A DNA stretch of 64,000 nucleotides from the NCBI GenBank assembly GCA_026261815.1, contig JAMPIT010000691.1, positions 1 to 64,000 on the forward strand. Direction: 5' to 3'. The notes beneath the pieces are model-generated. The model was not told where the DNA came from, did not search any database, and saw only the letters and a list, made by a program, of their open reading frames with translations. Below, in pieces: positions 27,101 to 37,740 of this stretch. Both the position numbers and the translations under genes were made by a program. Source of the DNA: Monarcha castaneiventris obscurior (Eukaryota; Chordata; Aves; Passeriformes; Monarchidae). Position 1 is the stretch's first letter. Each line of letters opens with the position of its first letter.

Positions 27101-29334
27101 AGAGAGAGCATGAAGTGAGCTACAGCCTCTCCTGCCCCTAAAGTGGTTACTGATTAACCATATGGATTAGGCACAAATCCTTGTGAGTCAGGAATTCTTT
27201 ATCTAGAAAATGAACATGTGAACAGTGAGTATAAACTATGTTCATAAAATGTTGCTTTTTAATTATTCTCAGTCACTCATTCCTAATGTCTCGTCCATTA
27301 CAACTGACCCATATAAAAGGAGTCTCCTTTCCAAGGTGTCTCCATAGTCCTGTGCAGAAAATTTCAATATCTCAGAAGCTGTTAGCTGTAACTGTGCCTC
27401 TGTTAATTAGTGTGCTGGTTGATTTTGGTTGGCTGGGTTTGGGTCTGTTTGGGTTCTTTTGGCTGAAAATATTAAATGCACAAGAACTGACCATAGCTCT
27501 GAGTGACCTAAAAGGGCACTTCTAAGAAAATAACCAATTAATCTATAATGTTTTATCTTTTTTTTTTGGCCCATTTTACTTTGCTTGCTATAAATCATGA
27601 TGTAGCCTCCTTCTAGACAAGCTAATTAAAATCCCCTTAAAATTGTACTTGTGTTTAAAAGGGCTCTTGGTACAGTTTAATGTCTTAAGAGAGAGAGGAG
27701 GATGGATGTGAAAATGTGCCACATGAACAGATGCTCAGCTGGGAGGATAACATTAATGATCAGGCTGTGCAGCCGGAACTGGTGTTAACAGCACATGCAT
27801 GCTTTAAGGACTTAGAGAACTAAGCTACACATAAATATTTTTTTTTCCCCTTCATTTTTTTTCATACTAGAGAGAACGAATCTTGTCTTTTGCCAGTATA
27901 ATTCCAGTGTAACTACACAGAAATCACTAGCTGAGAATAAATGCAGATCACCACACCTGCATAATATTAAAACCAGCTATTACTCAATTTTCATTTTTTC
28001 ACCTCTCTTAGAGTGCAGCTGTGAGTTCTGTAAGGCTCAAAGAGGTCCTTATGTACTGTATTCCAGGACAGCCCTTCAGAAGGAAGCTCCAACACCTCAT
28101 CATGGAAAAGCTATGTGGCCATCAAAGGATTAGTGCAAGCTTCTGCTCAGAGTTTGGGTTTTTCTCCCATTAGAGATTACCTCATGATTAGCAAACTGGG
28201 AGGCACTGGTGAACATGAGTGTCTGGATTTCCTTTATATAAAAATACAGTCACTATTGTCACCAGATTATTTTTGAGCATTGAGTGTATCTTCCTGTTGC
28301 AGCATTGGTTTCACTAGAATGTTTCTTGAAAATAATTTTGATTGTGATGTTTTAGAAAAAGATCAGCTACCAGCTGTGAACATGAAAAGGCTGAGAACAC
28401 AGAGGGGAAATAGTTTGCAGGAGAGAAAATTTAATCCTAGAAACACCTGACTTATTGGATAAATGTAAGCTTATCAATACTCTGGTTGAAGTTTTACAGT
28501 AAAGCCACAATCTTCTCAGTGATGAGCTCAAACAAAGCAAGAGATCTGCGCAGAAAAGGAAAAAATGCATGGTCAGACAATAGATGCAGAATAAAAGAAT
28601 CTGAGAGATTAAAGGTACCAAAAAGTTGAGTCAGAATTTCTGCAGACAGTTTTGCAACACTGTGAACCACCAGTGATCTCAGATGCTTAATTTTAGTGGA
28701 GATGTAGTAAAAAAACCCCTTTTGTTGAACTGCTGGGTGCAGGAGATTCTGTGCATTTAGAAATCCATGTTCTACAATGCTGCCTAAAATTACCTTGTTT
28801 TTTATACACACTGGTACCACCTGTAAGCAGTAAAAGGTGTATGATGGTGGGGCCTTGGTGCTAGGAGACAGTGGCACTAAGAGGTACAGCCCTGATTTTC
28901 GCTTTTAAGTGGTCTGGGTTTGTGCCAAGAAACACCGGTTGAGATGATTCTCCTAACATTCTGAGTAGGATTTAAGGACTTTGGAAAAATGCAGCAGAGC
29001 CAGTCTATGAAGAAGTACCCTCAGACTGTGCTAAAGAGACAGGCCAGGCAGCAGTGCTGTGGGGAGCTTTAATCCATGCCATTAGATTCTGTAAGTTGTT
29101 CACCTTCATGCCTCTTGCTCTGGCGACCAGAACCCCCTGTCACCTGGCAGGGCAGTCACAGCAGAGGTATCTGCCTGCTGGCTGGAGCCCCTCAGGGAGT
29201 ACACAGAGTGCCTGGCACAGGAAATCCCTGTGGGGCCCTCACTCTCCAGTGCTATCTTAAAGCAGAACAGCTGGAAGACCTGAGGAAGGAGCTCCACAGA
29301 CCTCTAGCCAACATCACGGTGCTTTTAACTGAGC
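24121..29334. other. Intergenic DNA between KLHL8 and the HSD17B array
   Basis: About 5.2 kb with no recognised exon, RNA gene or clear mobile element. Open frames up to 174 codons occur (for example plus 25,266-25,790 and minus 28,494-28,877), but none shows a family motif, and neither codon pattern nor context supports coding. A short (TG)n tract lies near 26,220-26,235. This block is not repeated elsewhere in the window. Confidence 0.6.
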
Positions 29335-31029
29335 TGCTGCTCACCATGTCTGTGGGAGACTGGGCTGACTCCAGCACAGAGATTCTGAGCTAGAGGCTTC
29401 CTACTTCTCTCTTGGAACTTGGTTCTCTGCTTAATGAACACATCATCATTTGGGCCAGACCTCAATTGCACGGCTCAGTGGTGCTGTCATTTTCCTGGCA
29501 CAGGGCTCCAGTCAGTGCTGGGGCCAAGGCAGAGGAGGCAGGGAGGGCATGGAAGCACCAACTCTGACTCCAAGAGACACCTCAGCAGGAGGCAGAGCAC
29601 AAGGCCACAATCACTGACCTGACTCATAAGGAGTCCTAGGCCAGGGTGTGAGGTACCACTCTCCAAATTTGGGACTTAGCTGTAGGTGGCTGTATGAAAC
29701 CTGCTCATGTGGACTCCTGCTGGGCACCCATGAGTGACCAGACTTTGGGATAAGCTTCAGCTGAGTGTTGTGGCCAGAAGGAGAACTGAGGAGCCTGGGA
29801 GGCTTGGTGACTCAGTTCTGGCACTGGTGTTGAGGAGATGAAGGCTGAAATCCTTCCTTTTGCATTATGTTTCTTTATGCCAAGCAGAAGACTTGGAGAT
29901 TGAAGCAACATGCAGAAGAGCACGTGGCTGTCAGTTGTGACAGGCCTGTCCTCTTAGAAAGAGATGAATATGTAGTTCAAATAGAAGCAGGACAAAACAG
30001 GAACTTCTTTCAGAGTAGACAAAAGCCACTAAGTCACTCTTCTCAGGTTTGGGGGATGCCACTGAGGTAGGGAAAACAGACTTCCAAAGTAACTTACTGA
30101 AAATGCATGCAAATTGTACTCCTTTATCCTTCAGGACTCAAAGCATGCTTTGGGGTTTGAAGGGTTTTAAATTCAAACCACATCTAACACTCCTTAAGTG
30201 CCTTTTAACTTTTTGGATTTTTTTAATTCTCTGAGATTTGTTTACTCTTTCTTTCTTTTATTTTTTTGGCTACAGGAATCTTGTGCTATGAAACAAAAAA
30301 TCCAAAGCTGGGAACTTGAGCTTCATACACCCTGAGTGTCCTGTTACATGAATGTTCCATGAGCAAAAAGGAAACTATTTTTGTGACATTTAGCACACCT
30401 AGCAACTATTTGTGATGATGGCAGCAATACTTCTACCTGTTGCCAGCTAAGAGCAGGAGGAGCTGGGTGGTGAGGGCTCTCCCTTTTCTGAAGAACCTGT
30501 CTACAGAACAGCTTGAAAGGCTCAGGTGAACAGGACAGATTCCAACTGTGCCAGAGGTGGCAGCCTGGGATGGCTGCGGGCCAGCAGTGCCTGCAGCGGG
30601 TGGGAGTTGCACAAGTGGGTGCACAGATCCTCTGTGCTCTGGAGGGGTCTTTGACCCGTGTGTCATCAGCTGCTGCTCTCTTGGACCACAGGCCAAAGAC
30701 CTTTAGGGGTTTCAGCTCCTGGCCATCAGAGCAGGCCCCTGGCTTGTGATGAGGAGCTGTGTGAAGGCTGGTCTGGAGCCTTCCCCAGCAGCCCCTGCCC
30801 TGGCACCGCCTTTAAGCCCTGGCCCTTGCCCCTGTGTGGGCTGCACTTGTGACAGTCTTTTGTAGAGAAATCCTGCATTGTTTTCATTAGAAGGTGTTTT
30901 AAAGATGTCTGGAAAGTGCAGAGGAGCACGTGAGAAATAATACAGGGGAAGGTGCATTCCTTGATACCATACCTTAAATGCATCTCTGGGACCTAATTAT
31001 GACTTTCACTGCCAAGAGACACTGTGTTC

Positions 31030-31510
31030 TTTGCGTTAAAGAACTGTATTTATTCCTATAAAGGCATATTATTGGTGCAAATGCATAACTGATAATCGAT
31101 GTAATTAGGTATATTACATATACACCTGTATTATTTCAGGTATTTGCTACAAAAATACGGGAAATTCAGTGTTCATTAGAGAATTTTATATTTTAAAAAT
31201 ATAAATTGAAGTGAAAACAGGCCACCCATCTTTGTGGGAATTCCTGCCTGCCTCAGCACAACGAGATAGAGGTGATGAGATGTACATTCAAAGCAGCCCT
31301 TCTAGAGCCACATTTCTGCTCTGCTAGCACTCCCTGTTAGGCAAGTGTGCTCCAGCTGCAGGTGTGGGATAAGCCCTTAGGTGTGCCTGGGAATGGTGGC
31401 CTGGAAGCACCTGCCTTAGCTCTGTTCTGAATCAAGCCAGCTGAGCTATGCTCAGCACATGTTCTGTCTTCTCTGGTGCCTCTGGGAAATGAGAATCAGT
31501 TCTTGCTTTT
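31030..31510 (-). other. 3' UTR of HSD17B copy 1
   Basis: It runs from the stop codon (31513-31511) to a minus-strand AATAAA at 31049-31054. The same signal is conserved in copy 2 (41095-41100) and copy 3 (54534-54539) despite divergence around it, which supports its use. The part next to the stop (31.23-31.51 kb) is nearly identical to the other copies; the distal part is not. Confidence 0.6.
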
Positions 31511-34500
31511 CACTGGGTGCTTCTCTGCCCAATGACTGCATCAAACTTGACATCAGTCATCTTCTTCAGAAAATTCAGGGCACGTTCTGGAAACACCCTG
31601 AAAGAGATAATAACATGAAGTTAAATGTGGGATAGTAACTTAAATTATGGGAAAAGTGTCACTGCAGGTGAGGGAAGAGCTGGTCTGGTAGCAGAATGTA
31701 TGCACACACATGGACTAAGTCTGAGACAGAGTCTTAAACTGGGCATTATTTCCCAAGGACACGTGGCCCTCGTCAATCTCTGAGAAGTTATAACTCCAAT
31801 CCCACCCATCTCTTTTCATGATAATTCCATGGCAGGTACATACCAACCATGATTTCAGCTGCAGTACTGCTGCAGAATCCAGAAAGTTTTCATACTGAAC
31901 ACAGACACATGCATTTGCTTTCTCTTTGCAATAGAGCCCTTTTAAAGCAATTTTCCAGCCTCCATGGCCTCAATCTTTGGTGTTGACATGGAGAAACAAA
32001 CAGTGATAAGCAGCAGGTTCTCATCTCTTTCTGGGACTACTCTGGGGCTGCTGTTTCAGAGAATGTGGTGGCCTATAGAGCAGTGGAGCTCTGCACTGAC
32101 AACAATGAGCTGCAGCAAGTGGTTCTGTACAAGGGCCTATGAAAGGGCTCAAAAAAATCTCTGGATGATGTCTGCTGTTGACACTGGAAAGAACCACTGC
32201 ATTATTAACTAGCTTGTGATATGTTCTAAAATAGAACATAATCTTGAATCAGATTTTACAAGTTTGAGGGTGGTAGACTCAGGAGGTTACAGTTGATACA
32301 TTTTTTTTCCTCCTCACCTTTCAAGCAGTAAACCGACACTCTGATTTGATGGAACAAAAACCATTTTCTGGTTGGTCACTATTCCTTCCATCAGAGCCTC
32401 TACAACTTCTTCAATCTCCAAAATCCTTCCAAGCCTGCACAGGAAAGCAAACATATAACAGCTGCAGTGGTAAGAAGGGGTGGTACCAGCTGAAAGCTTC
32501 ACAAATGCACAACCTCAGGTAACTCAAATGCAACCATTACATGAGTTAAAGGACACTGCAGATTTTCTTTAGCCAATGGGAAGCACTGTTGTTGTACAGC
32601 CAGTCGGAACAGAGGCCTCAAGCTGGGGATAACGTGCAGTGCCTTAATGCAAAGAAGGAAGCACAGGAATGCAGAGCATTGAGAGTTACCTTACAGTGGG
32701 GTTTTTGACAAATCCAGTGTTTATAAAAACTGGACAAAGGCACGTTGTTTTTATTCCATCCTTTCCCAGGGTAGACAGCTCCTCTGTCAGAGCTTTATGA
32801 AATCCAACTGCAGCGAACTTGCTTGAGCTGCAGGAGGGGAAAAAGTACAAATGAGAAGGCAGAAATCCTATTTCCACCTTTCTACAACTGCAAATGGCCT
32901 AAACCATCATACACGTACAGTACAGGCTAGGAGGCAAGAACCTCCAAATAATATAATCCAGCTGAGAGACAGAGCAGGGACTTTCCCTGTGCCAGAGTGT
33001 AGTGGTGGATTAGATATTGAAACTTGTGGAGCAATTGTGGAAAGCAGACAAGGTGCGAACAGGCAGACAAAACAGGAGAACCTCAGGAAATCTTAGAAAA
33101 CATTTACTAGTGTGTGTCAATTGATGCATATCCCGTTTTCCTATGACAGAATATTGCTGGGTGGAATGCAGTCTGAATGTGTCAAATGAAGAAGGATGGA
33201 CAGGGTCAAAATAGAGGTTAACCCTCGACAGTTTATTGTACCACACAGGAGCATCTCAAATAAATTGTGTGTGCTTTGAAACAGAGGAGCATTATGGAAG
33301 CAAAACTGAGGAACGACCTGGCACGGAAATAGGTGTTGGCCTTAAGTTTAAATGAATTCCAAAGAAAATAGAATAGTCACATGACTATTCTTTCATACAA
33401 ACACTGCTCCCGATTCAGTCAGAGCTAATAACTGGGTACTTTCTGATGGAGAAGATGCAATTAAAATTTAAAAAAAAAAAAAAAGCAAGCTGATTTCAAA
33501 ATCACTTACCAATATGCCACCATGTAAGGAGTTACAAAATGACCTGCAGCCGAAGCCACCGTGACAATGTGCCCGTAGTTGTTGTCCATCATGACTGGCA
33601 GAAAAGCTCTCGTGGTCTTGGAAGTCATTTAAACCAAGAGGCAGAAACGCAGGGGGCAGGAAGGAGGAAAGGAACATTGTTTTCTTAGGCAGACTCAGCA
33701 CTGACCCTCAGTGTCATTCACTAGGTGGCCAAAGCTATCCCTAAAGCTACGAGCTGCACAGCACCTCAGATTCCCAGAGCCACAGGGATACCTGCTCTCT
33801 GACCAGTGGTGCAGGTTGGCAACCTGCTCTCTAAAGGTTTCAGGAGCTGGCTATATACAGGAGATGGTTTTCACATCTTTCCTTTGCTGCTTTTAGGTTT
33901 CAGGCGTCAGCGGAAATGCAGGCAGGGTCTCACCCCCAGCACGTACAATAAACCACTTGTCAACCTATGGCTTCTCTTTTCTTCTGCCCCAAACAAGTAG
34001 GGCTGAACAGCTGAAACCCTCCCACCCTGTCAGCCCCCCGACACCTCTGACAGAGGCCAGTGCGTGCTGCAGGTGAGGCTGTCACCTGCCAGCTCAGATC
34101 AGCAAGAGGCTGTTCCAGTTCCCCAGCAGACATTCTGCTTGGGTGTCCCTGTGCTATACAGTTCACTTGGTAATGCACTGCTAATAATGGTTGGTCCAAA
34201 TTGCCTCCCCAGTGACACTCCCAAAAAGCTGTAGCTATGGAGATGGTGGTGGCCCTTACCCACATGTGACCAAGAATGTTGACTTCAAACATCCTTTCTA
34301 TCTGGTGGTCCTGAGTCGAGAGAAAGTCGGCAGCTGTAATCACACCAGCGTTGTTCACCAGGATGGTCACATCCCCAATATCCTTTTTCACCTTTTGGAG
34401 AGAAAAAGAAGCTCAAAACTGTGTCTGTCACTCAGGAGGGAAAAAAATATGCAAGGATGGGGAAGATGAGCCGTAATTAATTTCATTCTTAACATCACAT

Positions 34501-37500
34501 CTTTAAGGGAGATGAAGATCATCCCACATTTCCAGATGTGGCAGGAACTGCATAGTAGAGCCAGGAAACCTGGTTTGGATCTGATTCTTCTCCTTTAATT
34601 ACTGCCAGTATTTATTGTGTTATTAATTTATTGTGTTCCACACACTGTGCACAGTTTGGGCTGTGTAGTCACAGTTGGGACCATGGAGGTACAGACTGTT
34701 TTGAGGCAGCTGGACCACAGCCATTACAATAAAATGTTTAATTTGTCCTCAGCGCTGCCTGTGTTCCTTCAGAGGCTGCAACACTAGAGAGCAAACTTGA
34801 CACCGGGGTGTGATATGCTGGAGCCTCCCAAATAGGATGAGACTGGCTTTGGTCTTGGAAATGCTACAACACTCTGTGTACAGAGAACAGCGAGGAGTGG
34901 GGAGCTTCCAAGGGCTTGCAGGATTTGTGTACAACAGCTCTAGCCTAGTTTCCCTGACTTCTCTGGAAATCCAGCGTGTTTGGGAAAGCCTTTGGCCGTG
35001 CCCCTGCTGCCCCACCTTGTCTGCAGCGCTGTAGATCTCCTCCCGTTTGCTGCAGTCCACCACAAAGGTTTGAACAGTGGCTCCCAGCTTCTGGCATTCT
35101 GCTGCCGTCTCCTCAACTCCGTGCTGGAAGAGGCAAAGAGAAAGACACCGTGCACAGCCGTCCCCTTACCACGGCTGAGCAGCAGAGGCTGAAGATGGCC
35201 CCAGACTGAGCAACCACTGCCCAGCCCCAGAACAGCTCATGGCTACCCGGGGAAAGAGCTGTAGGTGGGGCTGCTGAGAGTATAGGTATTCCAGCTGTAA
35301 ATTTTGGACCTGTGTAGAGTGACTACCAGAAAGGAAATCACAGAATCGTGGAATGGTTTGAATTGGAAGGGACCTTAATGATTATATAATTCCAATGCCC
35401 CCTGCCATGGGGCGGGATGCTAGACCAAGTTGCTCACATCCAATCTGGCCTTGAACACTTACAGGGATCAGGCATCTATAACTTCTCTGGGCAATCTGTT
35501 CCACTACCTCACCATCCTCACAGTGAAGAATTTCTTCCTAATATCCAATCTAAACCTCCTCTCTTTTGGTTTGAAGCCCTTTCCTGTCACTACATGCTCT
35601 TGTAAATACTCTCTCTCCATTGTTTTGTAAGCCCCCTTCACATACTGGAAGGTTACAGTCAGGCCACTCCAAAGCCATCTGTTTTCCAGGCTGAACAATC
35701 TCAATTCTCTTAGCCTTAGGAATGTGGCAACAAGTGTTTGGCTTGGTAAGGCACACAGAGCAGGGCTGCAGACAGGGGGCACACGGTGCCTATCACAGCA
35801 CAGCCGGCAGCACTGTGAATGTAAACAGAGCTCGTACAACACAGGCCTGGCTGACACCCTGAGGTGTAGAGAGTGGCTCTATGCATTTCTGTATTCACAT
35901 GCTGGGTGTGAGAAGAGAGGTGCCCCCACAGTTGTATTGGGTCTGGCTGAGATGGAATTCATTCACCCTCACAGTGCTGTGCTAAAGCATAGCACTGATT
36001 GCTAGGAGGGGGTTAATAACACACCGGATTTTTGGCTGCTGCTGCTGAGCAGTGCTGGCACAGCATCAGTGCTGTGTCCCCAATATTCCCTGCCCCATCA
36101 GTAGGGCCTGGGGGGGAACACAATTAGGACAGCAGAGCAAACCTGACCACAGAGATAGTCCATATCATATGATGACAGCTCAGATATAAAAGCTAAGAAA
36201 AGGCGGAAGAAGAGGCGAGGCTTCCGGTATTTACAATGTTTGCCTTCTGCAGCAAGCACTTCCCAGAATCATGTGGGCGGTCATCACTTGCTGATGGGAA
36301 GAAGAGAATAAAATAGTTTTTCCTCTTAGCTTGTGTGCCTGCAAACATTCAGCTTTAGCAAACTGCTTTATCTCAATCTACGAGTCATTGTTTCCCATGT
36401 TATTTCCTCTCCCCCGTCCAGCTGAGAAAAGGGAGTGATAGAGCAGCTTGGTGGATACCTGGCATGCAACCAAGGTCAACCCCACCGCAAGAGTGCACAG
36501 TGCAGAGAGACTTTCCTTACAGAATTGCACTTGACACACAGAACAGAAGCCTCCCTCTGCCACTGTATCAGCTCACTAAGCCAGGGCAGAAGTGGTTTTG
36601 CTGTTGCCTTGTCCCCAGGTGCCAGAAGGCCGTGCCAGTGAGGCCCTGTGCTGGGGTATGTTTTGCGGCTTCGGGATGACACAATTAACGTCTTTACTGA
36701 CCCACCGTGTCAGAAACAGAAAGCGCAGCCTTTCACCGTCCCTGCTGCACCTACACTCGGCACTTGGCCTGGGTCTCTTCTGAATGCCATGCTGCACTGC
36801 ATGTTTGTATTTGCCAATCCTCCACTTGCCAAGGTCCTTTACAAGTGTAGCTGCCCGGAGGGCAGAAAAAACACATCTCCCAGCAATGCACAAAAACACC
36901 TGAGGCTACAAAGAGAACAACTGAAGGCAAACCTGCTCCTCTGTGGAATCGGCCGCCTGGCCTCAGCGAGCTTTCTCTGCCAGCCCAGGTAGCGGGTCCA
37001 CCAGCAGCTTCCCGAGCACTTGTTTCCCTCTCGCAGGTGCTCTGCCGGGTGCTGCCTGCTCCCTCCCGAGCAGCACCGAGCGAGTGTGGGACCAGAGCCC
37101 CACATCCTCTGCTGCAAGCGGGGCCAGACGCTCTGCTGGCGCTCAGCATCCCAGCCAGAGGAGCCGAGCGGGAGCCGATGGGAGCGGGCTGGAAGGAGGC
37201 GATGGGGGTGCAATGTGGTGCTGCCCTTCTTACAGCCCTAAATCAAATGCCCCGTGGACTCGGAGGCTACGGAGTGAGGACACGAGTGTGCCATTACCTT
37301 ATTGATGTCCCACAGGACCAGCCTGCTCTGGCGCTTGGCGAACTCCAAGGCGGTCGCTCTCCCGACGCCATGGCCAGCGCCCGTGATGAGCACCAGCTCC
37401 GCGCTGAGAGACTTTCTCCTCACAGGCACGAACAGCTTCACAAAAGCCTCCAGGTAGGAGTAGAGGAGCGTGGCCAAACACAAGAGAAGCTCCAGAAACA

Positions 37501-37507
37501 GATTCAT
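31511..37507 (-). CDS. HSD17B11: 17-beta-hydroxysteroid dehydrogenase 11/13-like, copy 1 (7 exons)
   Basis: Exons 5' to 3': 37507-37298, 35123-35016, 34391-34260, 33616-33510, 32827-32690, 32434-32318 and 31598-31511. All borders are GT/AG with matching phases; the total is 900 nt, 299 residues (human HSD17B11 and 13 have 300). The N-terminus is a hydrophobic ER/lipid-droplet anchor (about 1-28). The SDR cofactor motif TGAGHGVG is at 42-49 and NNAG at 119-122. The catalytic triad is S172, Y185 and K189 (YCSSK). These enzymes oxidise or reduce steroids and other lipids with NAD(P). Residues resemble human HSD17B13 in exon 1 (EFAKRQS) and HSD17B11 in exons 2 and 7 ([16 protein letters not shown]), so the 11 versus 13 name is uncertain. 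The C-terminal 41 residues differ strongly from copies 2 and 3. Confidence 0.95.
35338..35725 (-). mobile_element. CR1 3' fragment in intron 1 of copy 1
   Basis: The plus strand starts with an inverted CR1 tail (AATCACAGAATCGTGGAATGG) and runs about 385 bp through CR1 C-terminal pol words (GGCCTTGAACACTTACAGGG, AACCTCCTCTCTTTTGGTTT). The homologous site in copy 3 (about 62,170-62,205) is empty, which defines both ends. Confidence 0.9.
35933..36489 (+). mobile_element. Solo LTR of an avian endogenous retrovirus in intron 1 of copy 1
   Basis: It starts TGTATTGGGTCTGGCTGAGA, contains TATAAAA (about 36185) and AATAAAA (about 36308), and ends in CA at 36489. This layout matches a common bird LTR family. 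It is flanked by 5-bp candidate target duplications, acagt (35928-35932) and agagt (36490-36494), with one mismatch. A 5-bp duplication is typical of ERVL-type elements. No internal retroviral genes are present. It lies antisense to the HSD17B gene. Copy 3 has the uninterrupted site near 62,402. Confidence 0.8.
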
Positions 37508-37740
37508 TTTCCCCCGGAGCTCCTTCGAGGACCGAACTGAGCTTTAACCTCTTTTAAGGGGACTCGGGTTGTTGATTCACCCACTGCCCGCCCCAGCGCG
37601 CGCCGCTGGTCCCGTCCATTTCCGCAGGATCCACCCCGCACCGGCGGGGGCGGGGGCCCGGGGCGGCTGCTCCGCCCAGCTGTCCCACGCTGAGCTCCCG
37701 CTGTCCCTGCGCTGCTGTCCCTCGGCTGCCGCTGGGTGAG
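36950..37740 (-). promoter_or_regulatory. CpG-rich promoter and first exon of HSD17B copy 1
   Basis: GC- and CpG-rich DNA covers exon 1 (37507-37298) and both flanks. On the minus strand a TATA-like TTAAAA (37557-37552) lies 45 bp before the ATG, so a start near 37,525 with a very short 5' UTR is possible. GC boxes lie further upstream (about 37,640-37,665). No nuclear receptor element was identified with confidence. Confidence 0.5.

Noticed and set aside
28494..28877. 127-codon minus-strand open frame downstream of HSD17B copy 1
   Set aside because: No domain or conserved motif and no supporting context; likely chance.
33960..34391. 143-codon frame starting at HSD17B exon 3 and its duplicates
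   Set aside because: Only the first 44 codons are exon; the rest reads through the donor at 34,259 into intron 3.
36943..37305. GC-rich plus-strand frames over HSD17B exon 1, repeated in all units
   Set aside because: They are antisense shadows of exon 1 and its CpG-rich flanks; their repetition follows from the duplication.
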